Of a stretch of DNA of 64,000 nucleotides, positions 46,476-58,417 are shown in pieces. The translations under genes were made by a program, and so were the position numbers. The stretch's first letter is position 1. Every line of letters starts with the position of its first letter. A model generated the notes under the pieces. That model was not told where the DNA came from. It saw only the letters and a program-made list of their open reading frames with translations, and searched no databases. This stretch comes from Methylobacterium sp. J-076 (lineage in GTDB: Bacteria > Pseudomonadota > Alphaproteobacteria > Rhizobiales > Beijerinckiaceae), in assembly GCF_022829405.1 (NCBI RefSeq), contig NZ_JAKSXW010000130.1:62001-126000 (forward strand), given 5' to 3'.

Positions 46476-48413
46476 TCAGATCTCGATCTCGGTGCCCACT
46501 TCCACCACCTGCCGGGTTGGAACGCCGAAGAAAGCCCCTGTACGCTCGGCGTTGCGCTGCATGAATGCGAACAGATTCTCCCTCCAGATCGCCATGCCGC
46601 GCTCGTCGTCCTTCGGAATCACGGTCTCGTGACCGATGAATACGGTGACGTCCTCGATGCATTGCGGCGGCAGGTGGCCGGCCTCGACCGCGCAGGCGAT
46701 TCCCTGCGGGATCGAGGCGTCCTCCATGAAGCCGTAGCGCAGCACGACCCGGTAGAAATCCGGCGAGATCATCGACACCTGGGCGCGCCCTTCGAGGGGG
46801 ACGGTCGGCGTCTCTTCGTAGAGGGCGGTGACGATCAGCACCCGCTCGTGCAGGGCATGGCTGCGCTCCACGAAGCGGGAGAGATGCAGCGGGATCCCGT
46901 GCTCGGCGGAGGACAGGAAGGCCGCCGTGCCCGGCAGGCGGGTGATCGTCTGATGCCGGAGCCCGGTGAGGAACGCATCCTCCGGCTGGCGGAGGGCGAC
47001 CCGGGCCTGTTCCACAAGCATGTTGCCCTTGCGCCATGTGAGCATCATCAGCGCGACGATGCCGGCGAGGACGAGGGGAAACCACCCGCCCTCCATGAGC
47101 TTCACGCTGTTGGCCCCCAGGAACACGAGGTCGATGGCGAGGAAGAAGCCGTTCACGGCGAACACCGCCACCGGGTTGTAGCCCCATTTCAGGGCGATGA
47201 GGGCGGCGAGCAGGGTGGTGATCGCCATCAGCATCGACACGGCGATGCCGTACGCCCCGGCGAGGGCGTCGGACGAGCCGAACACGACGACCGCCACCAG
47301 GGTGGCGATGCCGAGCAGCCAGTTCACCGCCGGCACGTAGATCTGCCCGCGCTCGTCGCTGGCGGTCTGGACGATCCGCATGGCCGGCAGGAAGCCGAGC
47401 TGGATCGACTGCTGCGTGAGGGAGAACACGCCGGAGATGATCGCCTGCGAGGCGATGATCGTCGCCAGCGTCGCGAGGCCCACCAGCGGGATATGCGCCC
47501 AGTCGGGGGCGAGGCGGAAGAACGGGTTCTCGATGGCGTCCGGTTCGGCGAGCAGCAGCGCCCCCTGGCCGAAATAGTTCAGCATCAGGGCCGGCAGGAC
47601 CAGGGCGAACCACGCCAGCCGGATCGGGCGGGCGCCGAAATGGCCGAGGTCGGCGTACATCGCCTCGCCCCCCGTCACGGCGAGGAAGGCGGCGCCGAGC
47701 ATAGCGAAGCTGACGCCCCAGCCGGCATGGACGAGGAAGTCCACCGCCCGGAACGGGTTCAGCCCTTCGAGGATCTGCGGGGCGCGCAGGATCGCGCCGA
47801 TGCCGAGCAGCGCCAGGGCGGCGAACCACACCAGCATCACCGGCCCGAAGATCCGCCCGATCCGGGCCACGCCCTGGAACTGCACCGCGAACAGCCCGAC
47901 CAGGATCACCAGGGTGATCGGCACCACGTAGTGGGCGAGGCCCGGCGCATCGACCTTCAGCCCCTCCACCGCCGAGAGCACCGAGATGGCGGGGGTGATC
48001 GCCCCGTCCCCGTAGAGCAGGGCCGCGCCCACGAGCCCGACCACCAGCAGCAGCGCCTGCCACGTCCCCGGCTGGGCCTGCCGGGCGCCGAGGAGGGCCA
48101 GCATGGCGACGATCCCCCCCTCCCCGCGGTTGTCCGCCCGGAGGATCAGGATCGCGTATTTCAGCGAGACGATGAGGATCAGCGCCCAGAAGATCACCGA
48201 GACGGCGCCGACGACGACGGGCGGCGTCACGGCCCCGCCGCCGGCCGCCTTCACGGCCTCCTTGTAGGCGTAGAGGGGGCTGGTGCCGATGTCGCCGTAG
48301 ACGACGCCGAGGGCGCCGAGCAGCAGGGCCGGTCTCATGCGCCCGTGGGGCTGGCTGGCGGTCCCGACCCCCGGGGAGGCGGCCGCGTCGGCCGTGGCGA
48401 GGGACTGGTTCAA
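46476..48413 (-). CDS. kup: KUP-family potassium transporter
   Basis: Proton-coupled potassium uptake protein, 645 residues, about 12 membrane helices. The N-terminal LGALGVVYGDIGTSPLYAYK is the KUP signature. Further blocks are DNRGEGGIVAMLAL, YGDGAITPAISVLSAVEG, AFLAVTGGEAMYADLGHFG and the soluble C-terminal domain. It starts at ATG 48413, with a Ser/Ala-rich N-tail. bioD and secA lie upstream in the same direction, but the 230-bp gap suggests its own promoter. PtsN is a known modulator of potassium transport in other bacteria. Confidence 0.95.
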   Translation of the reverse strand: MNQSLATADAAASPGVGTASQPHGRMRPALLLGALGVVYGDIGTSPLYAYKEAVKAAGGGAVTPPVVVGAVSVIFWALILIVSLKYAILILRADNRGEGGIVAMLALLGARQAQPGTWQALLLVVGLVGAALLYGDGAITPAISVLSAVEGLKVDAPGLAHYVVPITLVILVGLFAVQFQGVARIGRIFGPVMLVWFAALALLGIGAILRAPQILEGLNPFRAVDFLVHAGWGVSFAMLGAAFLAVTGGEAMYADLGHFGARPIRLAWFALVLPALMLNYFGQGALLLAEPDAIENPFFRLAPDWAHIPLVGLATLATIIASQAIISGVFSLTQQSIQLGFLPAMRIVQTASDERGQIYVPAVNWLLGIATLVAVVVFGSSDALAGAYGIAVSMLMAITTLLAALIALKWGYNPVAVFAVNGFFLAIDLVFLGANSVKLMEGGWFPLVLAGIVALMMLTWRKGNMLVEQARVALRQPEDAFLTGLRHQTITRLPGTAAFLSSAEHGIPLHLSRFVERSHALHERVLIVTALYEETPTVPLEGRAQVSMISPDFYRVVLRYGFMEDASIPQGIACAVEAGHLPPQCIEDVTVFIGHETVIPKDDERGMAIWRENLFAFMQRNAERTGAFFGVPTRQVVEVGTEIEI

Positions 48414-48643
48414 CGGACCTCCGGCATACGATCACGGAGGCCGCGTGCCTCACCACACGACAGCTAATCGCCGCCGCGTGACCGTCCAGCGACGCTCCAG
48501 GCGTCTCACTGACATTATTGCCGGACGATCCCGATCACATTGCCGCGAAGGGTCCGCGGCGGCGGATACGGCCGGCGGTCACGGCCCCCCGCCGTCCCCG
48601 CGGGGACAGCCGCGCGCAAGGACCTGGCGGGTGGGACGGCGTC

Positions 48644-49311
48644 CTATCCCACCAGCGCCGCGAGGCCCTCCGGCGCGGCCGCGCCCCTGTTCATGCAGAA
48701 TACGGGGCAGGAGGTGTGCCGTGCGATGGCCCCGGCCACCGTTTCCGGCGGTGTCGGCGCGCCCTCGCTCTCGCTGACCACGACGGCGCCCGTCGTCAGG
48801 CCGCGGAGCCGCAACACCTCCGCCGCCGTGAGGGCGTGGCTGATGGCGCCGAGATAGCTGCCGGAGACGAGGACGACCGGCAGGGCCAGGGCCTCGATCC
48901 AGTCGAGCCCCGTCGCGGCGTCGGTGATCGGGCTCATCAGCCCCCCGACCCCCTCGATCACCACGGGGCAACCCGCGGTCGCGATCCGCCCGCGGCACCA
49001 CGCGACGATCTCGTCCAGGGACACGCGCCGCCCTTCCCGCGCCGCGGCCTGATCGGGCGCGAGGGGGGCTGCGAACCGCCAGGGCGAACAGGCTTCGACC
49101 GTCCCCGCATCGACCGGGAGGCCCTGTGCCGCCAGCAGGCGGGCCGTGTCGCTCTGTGCGAAGGCGGGGTCGCCCACCGGCGGCACGCCGCTCGCCAGGG
49201 GCTTCAGGGCCAGAACCGGCCCGCTGGCGCGCAGGCGGCGCGTCAGCGCCGCCGTCACGTAGGTCTTGCCGATCTCCGTCCCCGCCCCGGCGACGAAGAG
49301 CGCCGGAGGGC

Positions 49312-49315
<4 letters not shown>
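48644..49315 (-). CDS. bioD: ATP-dependent dethiobiotin synthetase
   Basis: Closes the ureido ring of 7,8-diaminopelargonic acid to dethiobiotin. The 223 residues from GTG 49315 start [16 protein letters not shown], the P-loop of BioD. Later elements are [20 protein letters not shown] and the [16 protein letters not shown] strand. Its GTG overlaps the secA stop (GTGA). No other bio gene is nearby, so the pathway is completed elsewhere. The longer ATG frame (49369) overlaps secA and is unlikely. Confidence 0.9.
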
Positions 49316-52200
<2,885 letters not shown>

Positions 52201-52463
52201 CGTAAACCTGCGGACGGGCGGGCCCGCCGACGGACGTGACGTCGCGGGCCGGCCTGGGCGGAATGGGGCTGGCTTATAGAGGTAAACATCGCCCCGTGCA
52301 CCTGAAAGAGCCCGGGCCCGGATTGGTTGCCGCGGAACCGCCGCGCTTGCCTTCTCCGGCCAGCCGGGCCACCTCTCCCGCCGCCGGACACACGGTGCAG
52401 GCGGGGCATCGCCCGCCCCCGTCGCCGACCCGGCGGAACGACATGCCGACCGAGGTATCCCCC

Positions 52464-53384
52464 ATGCCGACCCATGCCCTGCTCCGGCGCGCCAGCGCGC
52501 TCGCGCTGTCGCTCGCCCTCACCGGCGCGGCGGCGGCCCAGACGCCCCCGGCCGACAAGGCGCCCGCCGCCAAATCCGCCGACGCCGCGGTGAGCGTCGA
52601 TCCCGCCGCCGTGGTCGCGACGGTGAACGGCCAGCCGATCACCCAGGCCGACCTCGCCGTGGCCGCCGACGACCCTGCCCTGTCCCTGCCCGGCGTGGAC
52701 GACGCGCAGAAGAAGAACCTGCTGGTGGATTACATGGTCGACCTGAAGGTCGGCGCGCAGGCCGCCGAGGCGGCCAAGGTCGGCGATACCGCCGACTTCA
52801 AGCGCAAGCTCGCCTATTTCCGCGACAAGCTGCTGCTGGACGACTACCTCGAGCAGGAGGCCAAGAAGGCGGTGACGCCCGAGGCCGAGCACGCGATCTA
52901 CGACCAGTCGGTGAAGCTGTTGAAGCCCGAGGAGGAGGTCCACGCCCGCCACATCCTCGTGGACAATGAGGCCGAGGCGAAGAAGATCGCCGCCCGCATC
53001 AAGGGGGGCGAGGATTTCGCCAAGGTGGCCGCCGAGACCTCGAAGGATCCGGGCTCGAAGGCCGAGGGCGGCGACCTCGGATGGTTCACCAAGGAACGGA
53101 TGGTGCCGGACTTCGCCGCCGCGGCCTTCGCCATGAAGCCCGGCCAAGTCTCCGAACCGGTGAAGACCCAGTTCGGCTGGCACGTTATCAAGGTCGAAGA
53201 GGTGCGCACCAAGCCGCAGCCGACCTTCGACGAGCTGAAGGATCAGATCGACCAGCACCTCATCCGCAAGTCGCAGCAGGATCTTATCCTGAAGCTGCGC
53301 GCGGACGCCAAGATCGACCGCAAGGACGCGCCCGCGCCCGGTGCGCCCACCCCCGCGGCACCGCCGCCGCCCGCGGTGAAGTAA
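52464..53384 (+). CDS. Parvulin-type periplasmic peptidyl-prolyl isomerase
   Basis: SurA/PrsA-like foldase of 306 residues. After ATG 52464 (GAGGT seven bases upstream; ATG 52443 is the alternative) comes a signal peptide ([18 protein letters not shown]). A SurA-like N-terminal helical part follows ([20 protein letters not shown]). The rotamase domain spans about residues 165-260: [47 protein letters not shown]. The C-tail is Pro/Ala-rich. It is divergent from secA (about 260 bp), so export and folding are encoded back to back. Confidence 0.93.
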   Translation: MPTHALLRRASALALSLALTGAAAAQTPPADKAPAAKSADAAVSVDPAAVVATVNGQPITQADLAVAADDPALSLPGVDDAQKKNLLVDYMVDLKVGAQAAEAAKVGDTADFKRKLAYFRDKLLLDDYLEQEAKKAVTPEAEHAIYDQSVKLLKPEEEVHARHILVDNEAEAKKIAARIKGGEDFAKVAAETSKDPGSKAEGGDLGWFTKERMVPDFAAAAFAMKPGQVSEPVKTQFGWHVIKVEEVRTKPQPTFDELKDQIDQHLIRKSQQDLILKLRADAKIDRKDAPAPGAPTPAAPPPPAVK

Positions 53385-53480
53385 AGCACGCCCGACGAGG
53401 GGGAGCGCGGTTTCGGCGCGAAGGGGCCATTCCCCCCTCCCCCTCGTCCTGAATGTCTGGCGAGGCCGTCAGCGCCTCTT

Positions 53481-53574
53481 CCGTCTTTGCGAGCGCAACG
53501 AAGCAGTCCAGGGTAGCGGGACGCTTCGAGACCGCGCGCGTCCCTGGATTGCTTCGCGACGCTCGCAAAGACGG
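53481..53574. repeat. Palindromic intergenic repeat, copy C
   Basis: CCGTCTTTGCGAGCG on the left pairs with CGCTCGCAAAGACGG on the right. The inner arms CAGTCCAGGG and CCCTGGATTG are near-complementary. The same positions in copy B read CATT/AATG, so pairing has been kept by matching changes. It fills much of the 333-bp gap between the parvulin gene and the small ORF at 53718; the rest is GC-rich with no gene that I can see. Confidence 0.9.
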
Positions 53575-53717
53575 GGGAATGACGACGAGCGTTCATGGCG
53601 CCCGACTCGTACGGCCCGGCTCTCAGATGCGGGCCTGGACCGGATCGAGGGCCGGCGCGGGCCGCATCCCCTCCCCCGCGAGAGGGAAGAGGGAATGCGG
53701 CGGAGGGTGCGTCCCGT

Positions 53718-53879
53718 TCAGTAGGGCCGGTCGGGCTTCGTCAGGTAGGCTGAGGGGCGGGAGACGGCCACAGGGGAAATGCCGAGCGACGACAGCTCGG
53801 CGGCCCGGCGCTGCTCCGAGATCCGGTCGAGGAGGATGACCAGAATCCAGGGGCAGGCGATACCGATGAAGAACGCCAC
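53718..53879 (-). CDS. Putative 53-residue membrane protein
   Basis: A short ORF on the minus strand between hemH and the repeat. From GTG 53879, with GGGAGG 8 bases upstream, it encodes MAFFIGIACPWILVILLDRI, then a polar tail rich in Ser, Pro and Arg ending KPDRPY. One membrane helix near residues 2-17 is predicted. The ribosome site, codon use and position after hemH favour reality, but no homologue is known to me. Confidence 0.5.
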   Translation of the reverse strand: MAFFIGIACPWILVILLDRISEQRRAAELSSLGISPVAVSRPSAYLTKPDRPY

Positions 53880-53969
53880 GTGATGATCCTCCCGCTTCGG
53901 CCGGATAGGGGGCCGTTGGAGAGATCATAGGCCGCGAAGGGCCCGCAGCAAGCGGCGACGCTTGCGCCG

Positions 53970-55052
53970 TCAGACCCAGCCCTGCAACTCCCGGCGCACC
54001 ACGTTCTCGATCACCTTCATCCCGAGGTCGCTGTCGTTCAGGCAGGGGATGTAGGCGAACTGCTCGCCGCCGTTGCCCTCGAAGTAGTGGCGGTTCTCGC
54101 CGTCGAGCTCTTCCAGGGTCTCCAGGCAATCCGCCGTGAAGCCGGGGGCCACGATGGCCATCCGCTTCACACCCGACTTCGCCAGGGCCATCACCGTCTC
54201 GTCCGTGTAGGGTTTCAGCCATTCCTCGTTGCCGAAGCGCGACTGGAACGTCACCCGCATCAGCTCGGGCGAGAGGCCCAGGGCCTCGCGGATGAGCCGG
54301 CCGGTCTTGTGGCACTGGCAATGGTAGGGGTCGCCCTTGAGCAGGTAGCTCCGCGGCACACCGTGGAAAGAGGTGAGGATCACCTCCGGCTCGAAATCGA
54401 GCTTGGCGAGGCCCTCGCGGATCGATTGCGCCATCGCCTCAATGTAGACCGGGTCGTCGTGGTAGGGCGGCGAGACCCGCACCGTCGGCTGCCAGCGCAT
54501 GTCCATGAGGGCGCGGAACGCCTGGTCGCAGGCCGTCGCGGAGGTCGCCGCCGCATATTGCGGGTAGAGCGGCACCAGCAGGATCCGGTCGCAGCCCTGG
54601 TCGAGGAGAGCCTGAAGGCGGCCCGCCACCTCCGGCTTGCCGTAACGCATCGCCCAGTCGATCACGACGCCGTCGCCCATCGCCGCCTGGAGCTTCTCGC
54701 TCTGGCCGCGGGTGATGGTCTTGAGGGGGCCCTCGTCCCGCTCCTTGTTCCAGACGCTGGCGTAGTCTTTCCCCTTCGGCCCCGGCCGCTTCGACAGGAT
54801 GATGAGGTTCAGGAGCGGCCACCAGATCAGCCGCGGCACCTCGATGACCCGGCGGTCCGACAGGAATTCCTTGAGGTAGCGCCGCATCGGCCAGTAGCTC
54901 GTGCCCTCCGGCGTGCCGAGGTTCATCAGCAGGACGCCGACACGGCCCCAGCGGACCTGCGGATGGTCCCCCGGAAGGCTGAACGTGCTGGGTCCCTGCG
55001 TGGCGACGGGCCGGTTGTCGGCGAGCGCGGCTGGTTCGATGCGTTCGTTCAT
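53970..55052 (-). CDS. hemH: Ferrochelatase
   Basis: Inserts ferrous iron into protoporphyrin IX, the last haem step. The 360 residues include VLLMNLGTPEGTSYWPMRRY and the ILLVPLYPQYAAATSA block. The catalytic His lies in ILTSFHGVPRSYLLKGDPY, and the C-terminal Glu in APGFTADCLETLEEL. ATG 55052 is the usual start; a longer frame reaches 55256 without support. It is divergent from ung. No iron-sulphur Cys tail is present. It is probably membrane-associated. Confidence 0.95.
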   Translation of the reverse strand: MNERIEPAALADNRPVATQGPSTFSLPGDHPQVRWGRVGVLLMNLGTPEGTSYWPMRRYLKEFLSDRRVIEVPRLIWWPLLNLIILSKRPGPKGKDYASVWNKERDEGPLKTITRGQSEKLQAAMGDGVVIDWAMRYGKPEVAGRLQALLDQGCDRILLVPLYPQYAAATSATACDQAFRALMDMRWQPTVRVSPPYHDDPVYIEAMAQSIREGLAKLDFEPEVILTSFHGVPRSYLLKGDPYHCQCHKTGRLIREALGLSPELMRVTFQSRFGNEEWLKPYTDETVMALAKSGVKRMAIVAPGFTADCLETLEELDGENRHYFEGNGGEQFAYIPCLNDSDLGMKVIENVVRRELQGWV

Positions 55053-55276
55053 CAGAGCGTTCCGGCGCCCCGGCGCCGTATTCCTTCCTGGCTGTGCGGT
55101 CGGACCCGCGACGATGCGGGATCGCCCCCCCGGGACCGCGCCCGGGTTCGTCCCTATGTAGGTCGCCTGACGGCTCCGGCGAAGGCGGCGCCGGACTGTG
55201 GCCCTGCGCCCCACCCGGTATACGGACACGGCGCGCCGCGGCAACCGCCACCGCATGACGAGGATAGCCCGAAACG

Positions 55277-55966
55277 ATGTCCGACCGGCCCGTCGCCGCC
55301 GCCCTCGCCGCCTTCCGCGAGACCGGATCCCCCTGGCTCACGCTGCCCTTCTTCCACGACGGCGCCGCCGAGGCGGTCGCCGCGACGATCGATGGGCGCA
55401 TCGCCGCAGGGGCGCGGGTGCTGCCGGCGCCCGGCGACATCTTCCGGGCCCTGCGCGAGACACCCCCGGACGCGGTGAAGGCGGTGATCCTCGGCCAGGA
55501 CCCTTACCCGACCCCCGGGGACGCCAACGGGTTGGCCTTCTCCTACGTCGGCGCCGGCCGCCTGCCCGCCTCGCTGAAGGTCATCCTGGCCGAGGCCGGC
55601 TCCCCGCGGGAGGCGGGGGGCGACCTCACCCCGTGGGCGCGACAGGGGGTCCTGCTCCTCAATGCGGCGCTGACGGTGGAGGCCGGCAAGGCCGGGGCGC
55701 ACCTGCGTTCGGGCTGGTCGGCCCTCACCGACGAGGCCGTCGCCGCCGTGGCGGCGCGGGAGGAGCCGGCGGTCTTCCTCCTCTGGGGCGCGCAGGCGCG
55801 GGCGCGGGCCGGGCTGATCGATCCCTCGCGCCACGCGGTCTTCGAGAGCGGCCATCCCTCGCCCCTGAACCGGGCAAGGGACTTCCCGGGCTCCGATCCC
55901 TTCGGCCGCGCCAACGCGTGGCTCACCGAGCGGGGGCGCGACCCGATCGTGTGGCGCCTCGGGTGA
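55277..55966 (+). CDS. ung: Family 1 uracil-DNA glycosylase
   Basis: Removes uracil from DNA in base excision repair. The 229 residues have the water-activating Asp in ILGQDPYPTPGDANGLAFS. ASLKVILAE and VLLLNAALTVEAGKAGAH follow, and the minor-groove loop ESGHPSPLN is intact. A stop just upstream and CGAAACG give a weak ribosome site for ATG 55277. It is divergent from hemH and about 5 bp from the convergent secreted protein gene. Confidence 0.95.
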   Translation: MSDRPVAAALAAFRETGSPWLTLPFFHDGAAEAVAATIDGRIAAGARVLPAPGDIFRALRETPPDAVKAVILGQDPYPTPGDANGLAFSYVGAGRLPASLKVILAEAGSPREAGGDLTPWARQGVLLLNAALTVEAGKAGAHLRSGWSALTDEAVAAVAAREEPAVFLLWGAQARARAGLIDPSRHAVFESGHPSPLNRARDFPGSDPFGRANAWLTERGRDPIVWRLG

Positions 55967-55970
55967 GGCG

Positions 55971-56378
55971 CTACTGCGCCGGCTTGGTGGCCTCGGGCGC
56001 CTTCGGGGCCTCGGACTGGGGCGGGGCCCCGCCCGGCTGGAGCACGTTGCGGGCGATGTTCCCCTCAGGCCCGTACTCCCCGGCCACGGCGAGGCAGGCG
56101 CCTTCGCGGTTGAGCTGCATCTGGTTCGACATCAGCGTGAACATCGTCTGGACGCGGTTACCGAAGGGTCCGCCGGGCTGGACATCGGAGACGCGGGTGT
56201 TCTGCTTGGACAGCAGCGCCTCGAATTCCGGGGCACCGATCCGGTAGCCGCAGACGTTCGAGGCCGCGAAGATGTAGGCGGCGAATTCCAGGGCCTTCGG
56301 CGAAGGCGCGTTGCGGATCTCCGCCTGTGCCGGACCACAGAGCAGGACGGCCGCGGCGAGCGGGGCGAGATGGCGCAT
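55971..56378 (-). CDS. Secreted protein of unknown function
   Basis: A 135-residue product. From ATG 56378 (GGAGG eight bases upstream) it has a signal peptide (RHLAPLAAAVLLCGPAQA). The helical mature part contains two Cys (NVCGYRIG, GACLAVAG) and MFTLMSNQMQLNREG, and the C-tail is Pro/Ala/Lys-rich. No family recognised. It ends 5 bp from ung. Probably periplasmic. Confidence 0.7.
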   Translation of the reverse strand: MRHLAPLAAAVLLCGPAQAEIRNAPSPKALEFAAYIFAASNVCGYRIGAPEFEALLSKQNTRVSDVQPGGPFGNRVQTMFTLMSNQMQLNREGACLAVAGEYGPEGNIARNVLQPGGAPPQSEAPKAPEATKPAQ

Positions 56379-56640
56379 ACGGTGTTCCTCCAAGTCGGCG
56401 CGGCTTCGTCTTCAGGATCTCGGGCCGCGTCCGCCCGCCACAAGTAGATGCGCCGGAGCGGGGCGCCAGGGCGGTTTCTGTGCGTAATCTTCACGCCGCG
56501 TTGGCCATACGCCGCGTCCGGGGCGTCGATCTGCCGTGTTTCGGCCCGATCCGTTGCGCCCGTCTGCGCAGACATCAGAAAGTCTTAACCCGATCGCGCG
56601 AACCCGGAATGGCTCAGCTTGAAAGGCCGGTCCTCACCGC

Positions 56641-57081
56641 ATGCTCGGCGCAAGACACATCGTCCCCCTCCCCGCTTCCCCGAACCAGCCGTCGCGTCCG
56701 CGCCCGGCCCCGCCGGAGGCCCATTCCTCGCCGATCGTCCCGGGGGCCTGCGCCCGCTGGGCGCGGACGGAGGGCATCGGCTTCGGCGACCTCGCCGTCC
56801 TGATGGTCGCCGACCCGCTGGTCTCGGCCGCCCTGCGGCAGGGCCTCGCCTGGGTCGGAGCCCGGACGAGGGACGTCGATCCGGCCACCGGCGCGCACGA
56901 GCTGGCCCTGGCCCTGTCCAACGCGGCCGTCGCCATCGTCGACACCGCGCTGGCCCCGGACTACGCCCGCGCCCTCGGCCAGCTGGAGCGGCTCCCGCCG
57001 GTCTGGTGGAACGGCCCCGGCGCCGATTTCGCCCGGATCGACGACGCCCTCGCCGAACACGCCGATCCGGCGATGTGCTAG
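56641..57081 (+). CDS. Truncated AMP-binding-like protein
   Basis: A 146-residue product. The first 35 residues are Pro/Ser-rich. The remainder (ARWARTEGIGFGDLAVLMVA, LVSAALRQGLAWVGA, AIVDTALAPDYARALGQL) aligns in style with the N-terminal subdomain of FATP-type acyl-CoA synthetases. That subdomain normally reads RVALLM...LA.LGL..IGA... and IVD..L. The nucleotide motif and C-terminal domains of a full synthetase are absent. It could be a degenerate remnant or an independent small protein. It lies 58 bp before an enoyl-CoA hydratase gene. Confidence 0.5.
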   Translation: MLGARHIVPLPASPNQPSRPRPAPPEAHSSPIVPGACARWARTEGIGFGDLAVLMVADPLVSAALRQGLAWVGARTRDVDPATGAHELALALSNAAVAIVDTALAPDYARALGQLERLPPVWWNGPGADFARIDDALAEHADPAMC

Positions 57082-57139
57082 ACCGTCTCCCCGAATCCGG
57101 AGCCCGGCCGAAGACCGGGACCGCCACAGGGAGACGCCC

Positions 57140-57946
57140 GTGTCCGCCGCCCAGCCGCTCGCTGCCGCCGATGCCGAACCCGTCCTGCTGCGGCAGGACG
57201 AGGGCGGCGTCGCCACCCTGACCCTGAACCGACCGGGGGCCCGCAACGCCCTGTCCCTCGGGCTGATGGGGGCGCTGCTCGATGCCCTCGGCGCGATCCG
57301 CAGCGATGATTCCGTGCGGGTCGTGGTGCTGAAGGCCGCCGGGCCCGCCTTCTGCGCCGGCCACGACCTGCGGGAGATGCGGGCGAACCCGTCCCCCGAG
57401 GCCACCGAGCACCTGTTCCGCACCTGCGCCCGGCTGATGACAGGCCTCGTCCACCTGCCGAAGCCGGTGATCGCGCAGGTGCAGGGCATCGCCACGGCGG
57501 CGGGATGCCAGCTCGTGGCCTCCTGCGACCTCGCCGTCTGCGAGGAAGGGGCCCGCTTCGCCACACCGGGCGTGCAGATCGGCCTGTTCTGCTCCACACC
57601 CATGGTGGCCCTGTCGCGGGCGGTGCCCCGCAAGGCGGCGATGGAGATGCTGCTCCTCGGGGAGCCGGTGGATGCCGCCGAGGCCCTGCGGCTCGGCCTC
57701 GTGAACCGCGTCGTCCCCGCCGCCGGGCTCGAGGCGGCCGTGGCGGAGTTCGCCCGCCGCATCGCCGCGAAGCCGCGCCGGGTCGTCGCCGTGGGCAAGG
57801 AGGCGTTCTCCCGCCAGATCGAGATGACCCTGGAGGACGCCTACGCCTACACGGCCGGGGTGATGACCAAGAACATGGCCATGGCCGACGCGCAGGAGGG
57901 CATCGATGCCTTCCTCCAGAAGCGCACCCCGGTCTGGGAGGGGTGA
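57140..57946 (+). CDS. Enoyl-CoA hydratase/isomerase (ECHDC3-like)
   Basis: Crotonase-fold protein of 268 residues from GTG 57140 (GGGAGACGCCC upstream). Oxyanion-hole elements are FCAGHDLREMR and GIATAAGCQLVASCDLAV, and GRPGARNALSL-like NRPGARNALSLGL opens the fold. The C-terminal helical region ends AQEGIDAFLQKRTPVWEG. Typical catalytic Glu positions are not obvious in the Gly-rich loop, so hydratase activity is not assured. It follows the AMP-binding fragment and may have been part of a catabolic unit. Confidence 0.9.
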   Translation: MSAAQPLAAADAEPVLLRQDEGGVATLTLNRPGARNALSLGLMGALLDALGAIRSDDSVRVVVLKAAGPAFCAGHDLREMRANPSPEATEHLFRTCARLMTGLVHLPKPVIAQVQGIATAAGCQLVASCDLAVCEEGARFATPGVQIGLFCSTPMVALSRAVPRKAAMEMLLLGEPVDAAEALRLGLVNRVVPAAGLEAAVAEFARRIAAKPRRVVAVGKEAFSRQIEMTLEDAYAYTAGVMTKNMAMADAQEGIDAFLQKRTPVWEG

Positions 57947-58042
57947 TCCGCCGCGGCCCCACCGCGGTAGGCGCCGGCCCGCGGCTGCCGTAAAGTCGCC
58001 GGTCTGTCCCGCAACGGCGGGCATGCCGGTGCGGGACGGGCG

Positions 58043-58333
58043 ATGACTGCCACCACCGACTTGATCGGGCTGACCCTGGCCTTCTACGGGGCGATGCCGC
58101 CCCCTCGCCCGCCGCGGCCGGAGCGCGACGGCCCGACCTGGGCGGCGGCCCTCATCATCGGCGGCGTCTGCCTCGCGACCGTGGGCCCGATGATCACCAT
58201 CTGGAGCTTCCACCGCCCCCACGAGGCGGCGAAGGCGCGCTGCCTGCACGGCGGCGGGCGCATCGTCTACGGCGCCCTCGACGGCAGCAGTTTCCGCTGC
58301 GATCCGCCGGAGCGCCAGGCGGCGGGCCGGTAG
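58043..58333 (+). CDS. Small membrane protein, function unknown
   Basis: A 96-residue product with one membrane helix (WAAALIIGGVCLATVGPMITIW) after a Pro/Arg-rich stretch. A short tail holds two Cys (RCLHGGGRIVYG, FRCDPPERQ) that could pair outside the membrane. GGGACGGGCG lies before ATG 58043. No family recognised. Confidence 0.55.
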   Translation: MTATTDLIGLTLAFYGAMPPPRPPRPERDGPTWAAALIIGGVCLATVGPMITIWSFHRPHEAAKARCLHGGGRIVYGALDGSSFRCDPPERQAAGR

Positions 58334-58417
58334 GCCGCCCCGCCGCGACGATTGGGGCGGACTTGGGAGCCAGCTGAGCTATATCGGCGCCACAGTTGTT
58401 TCTCGCCCAGGTTGCAC

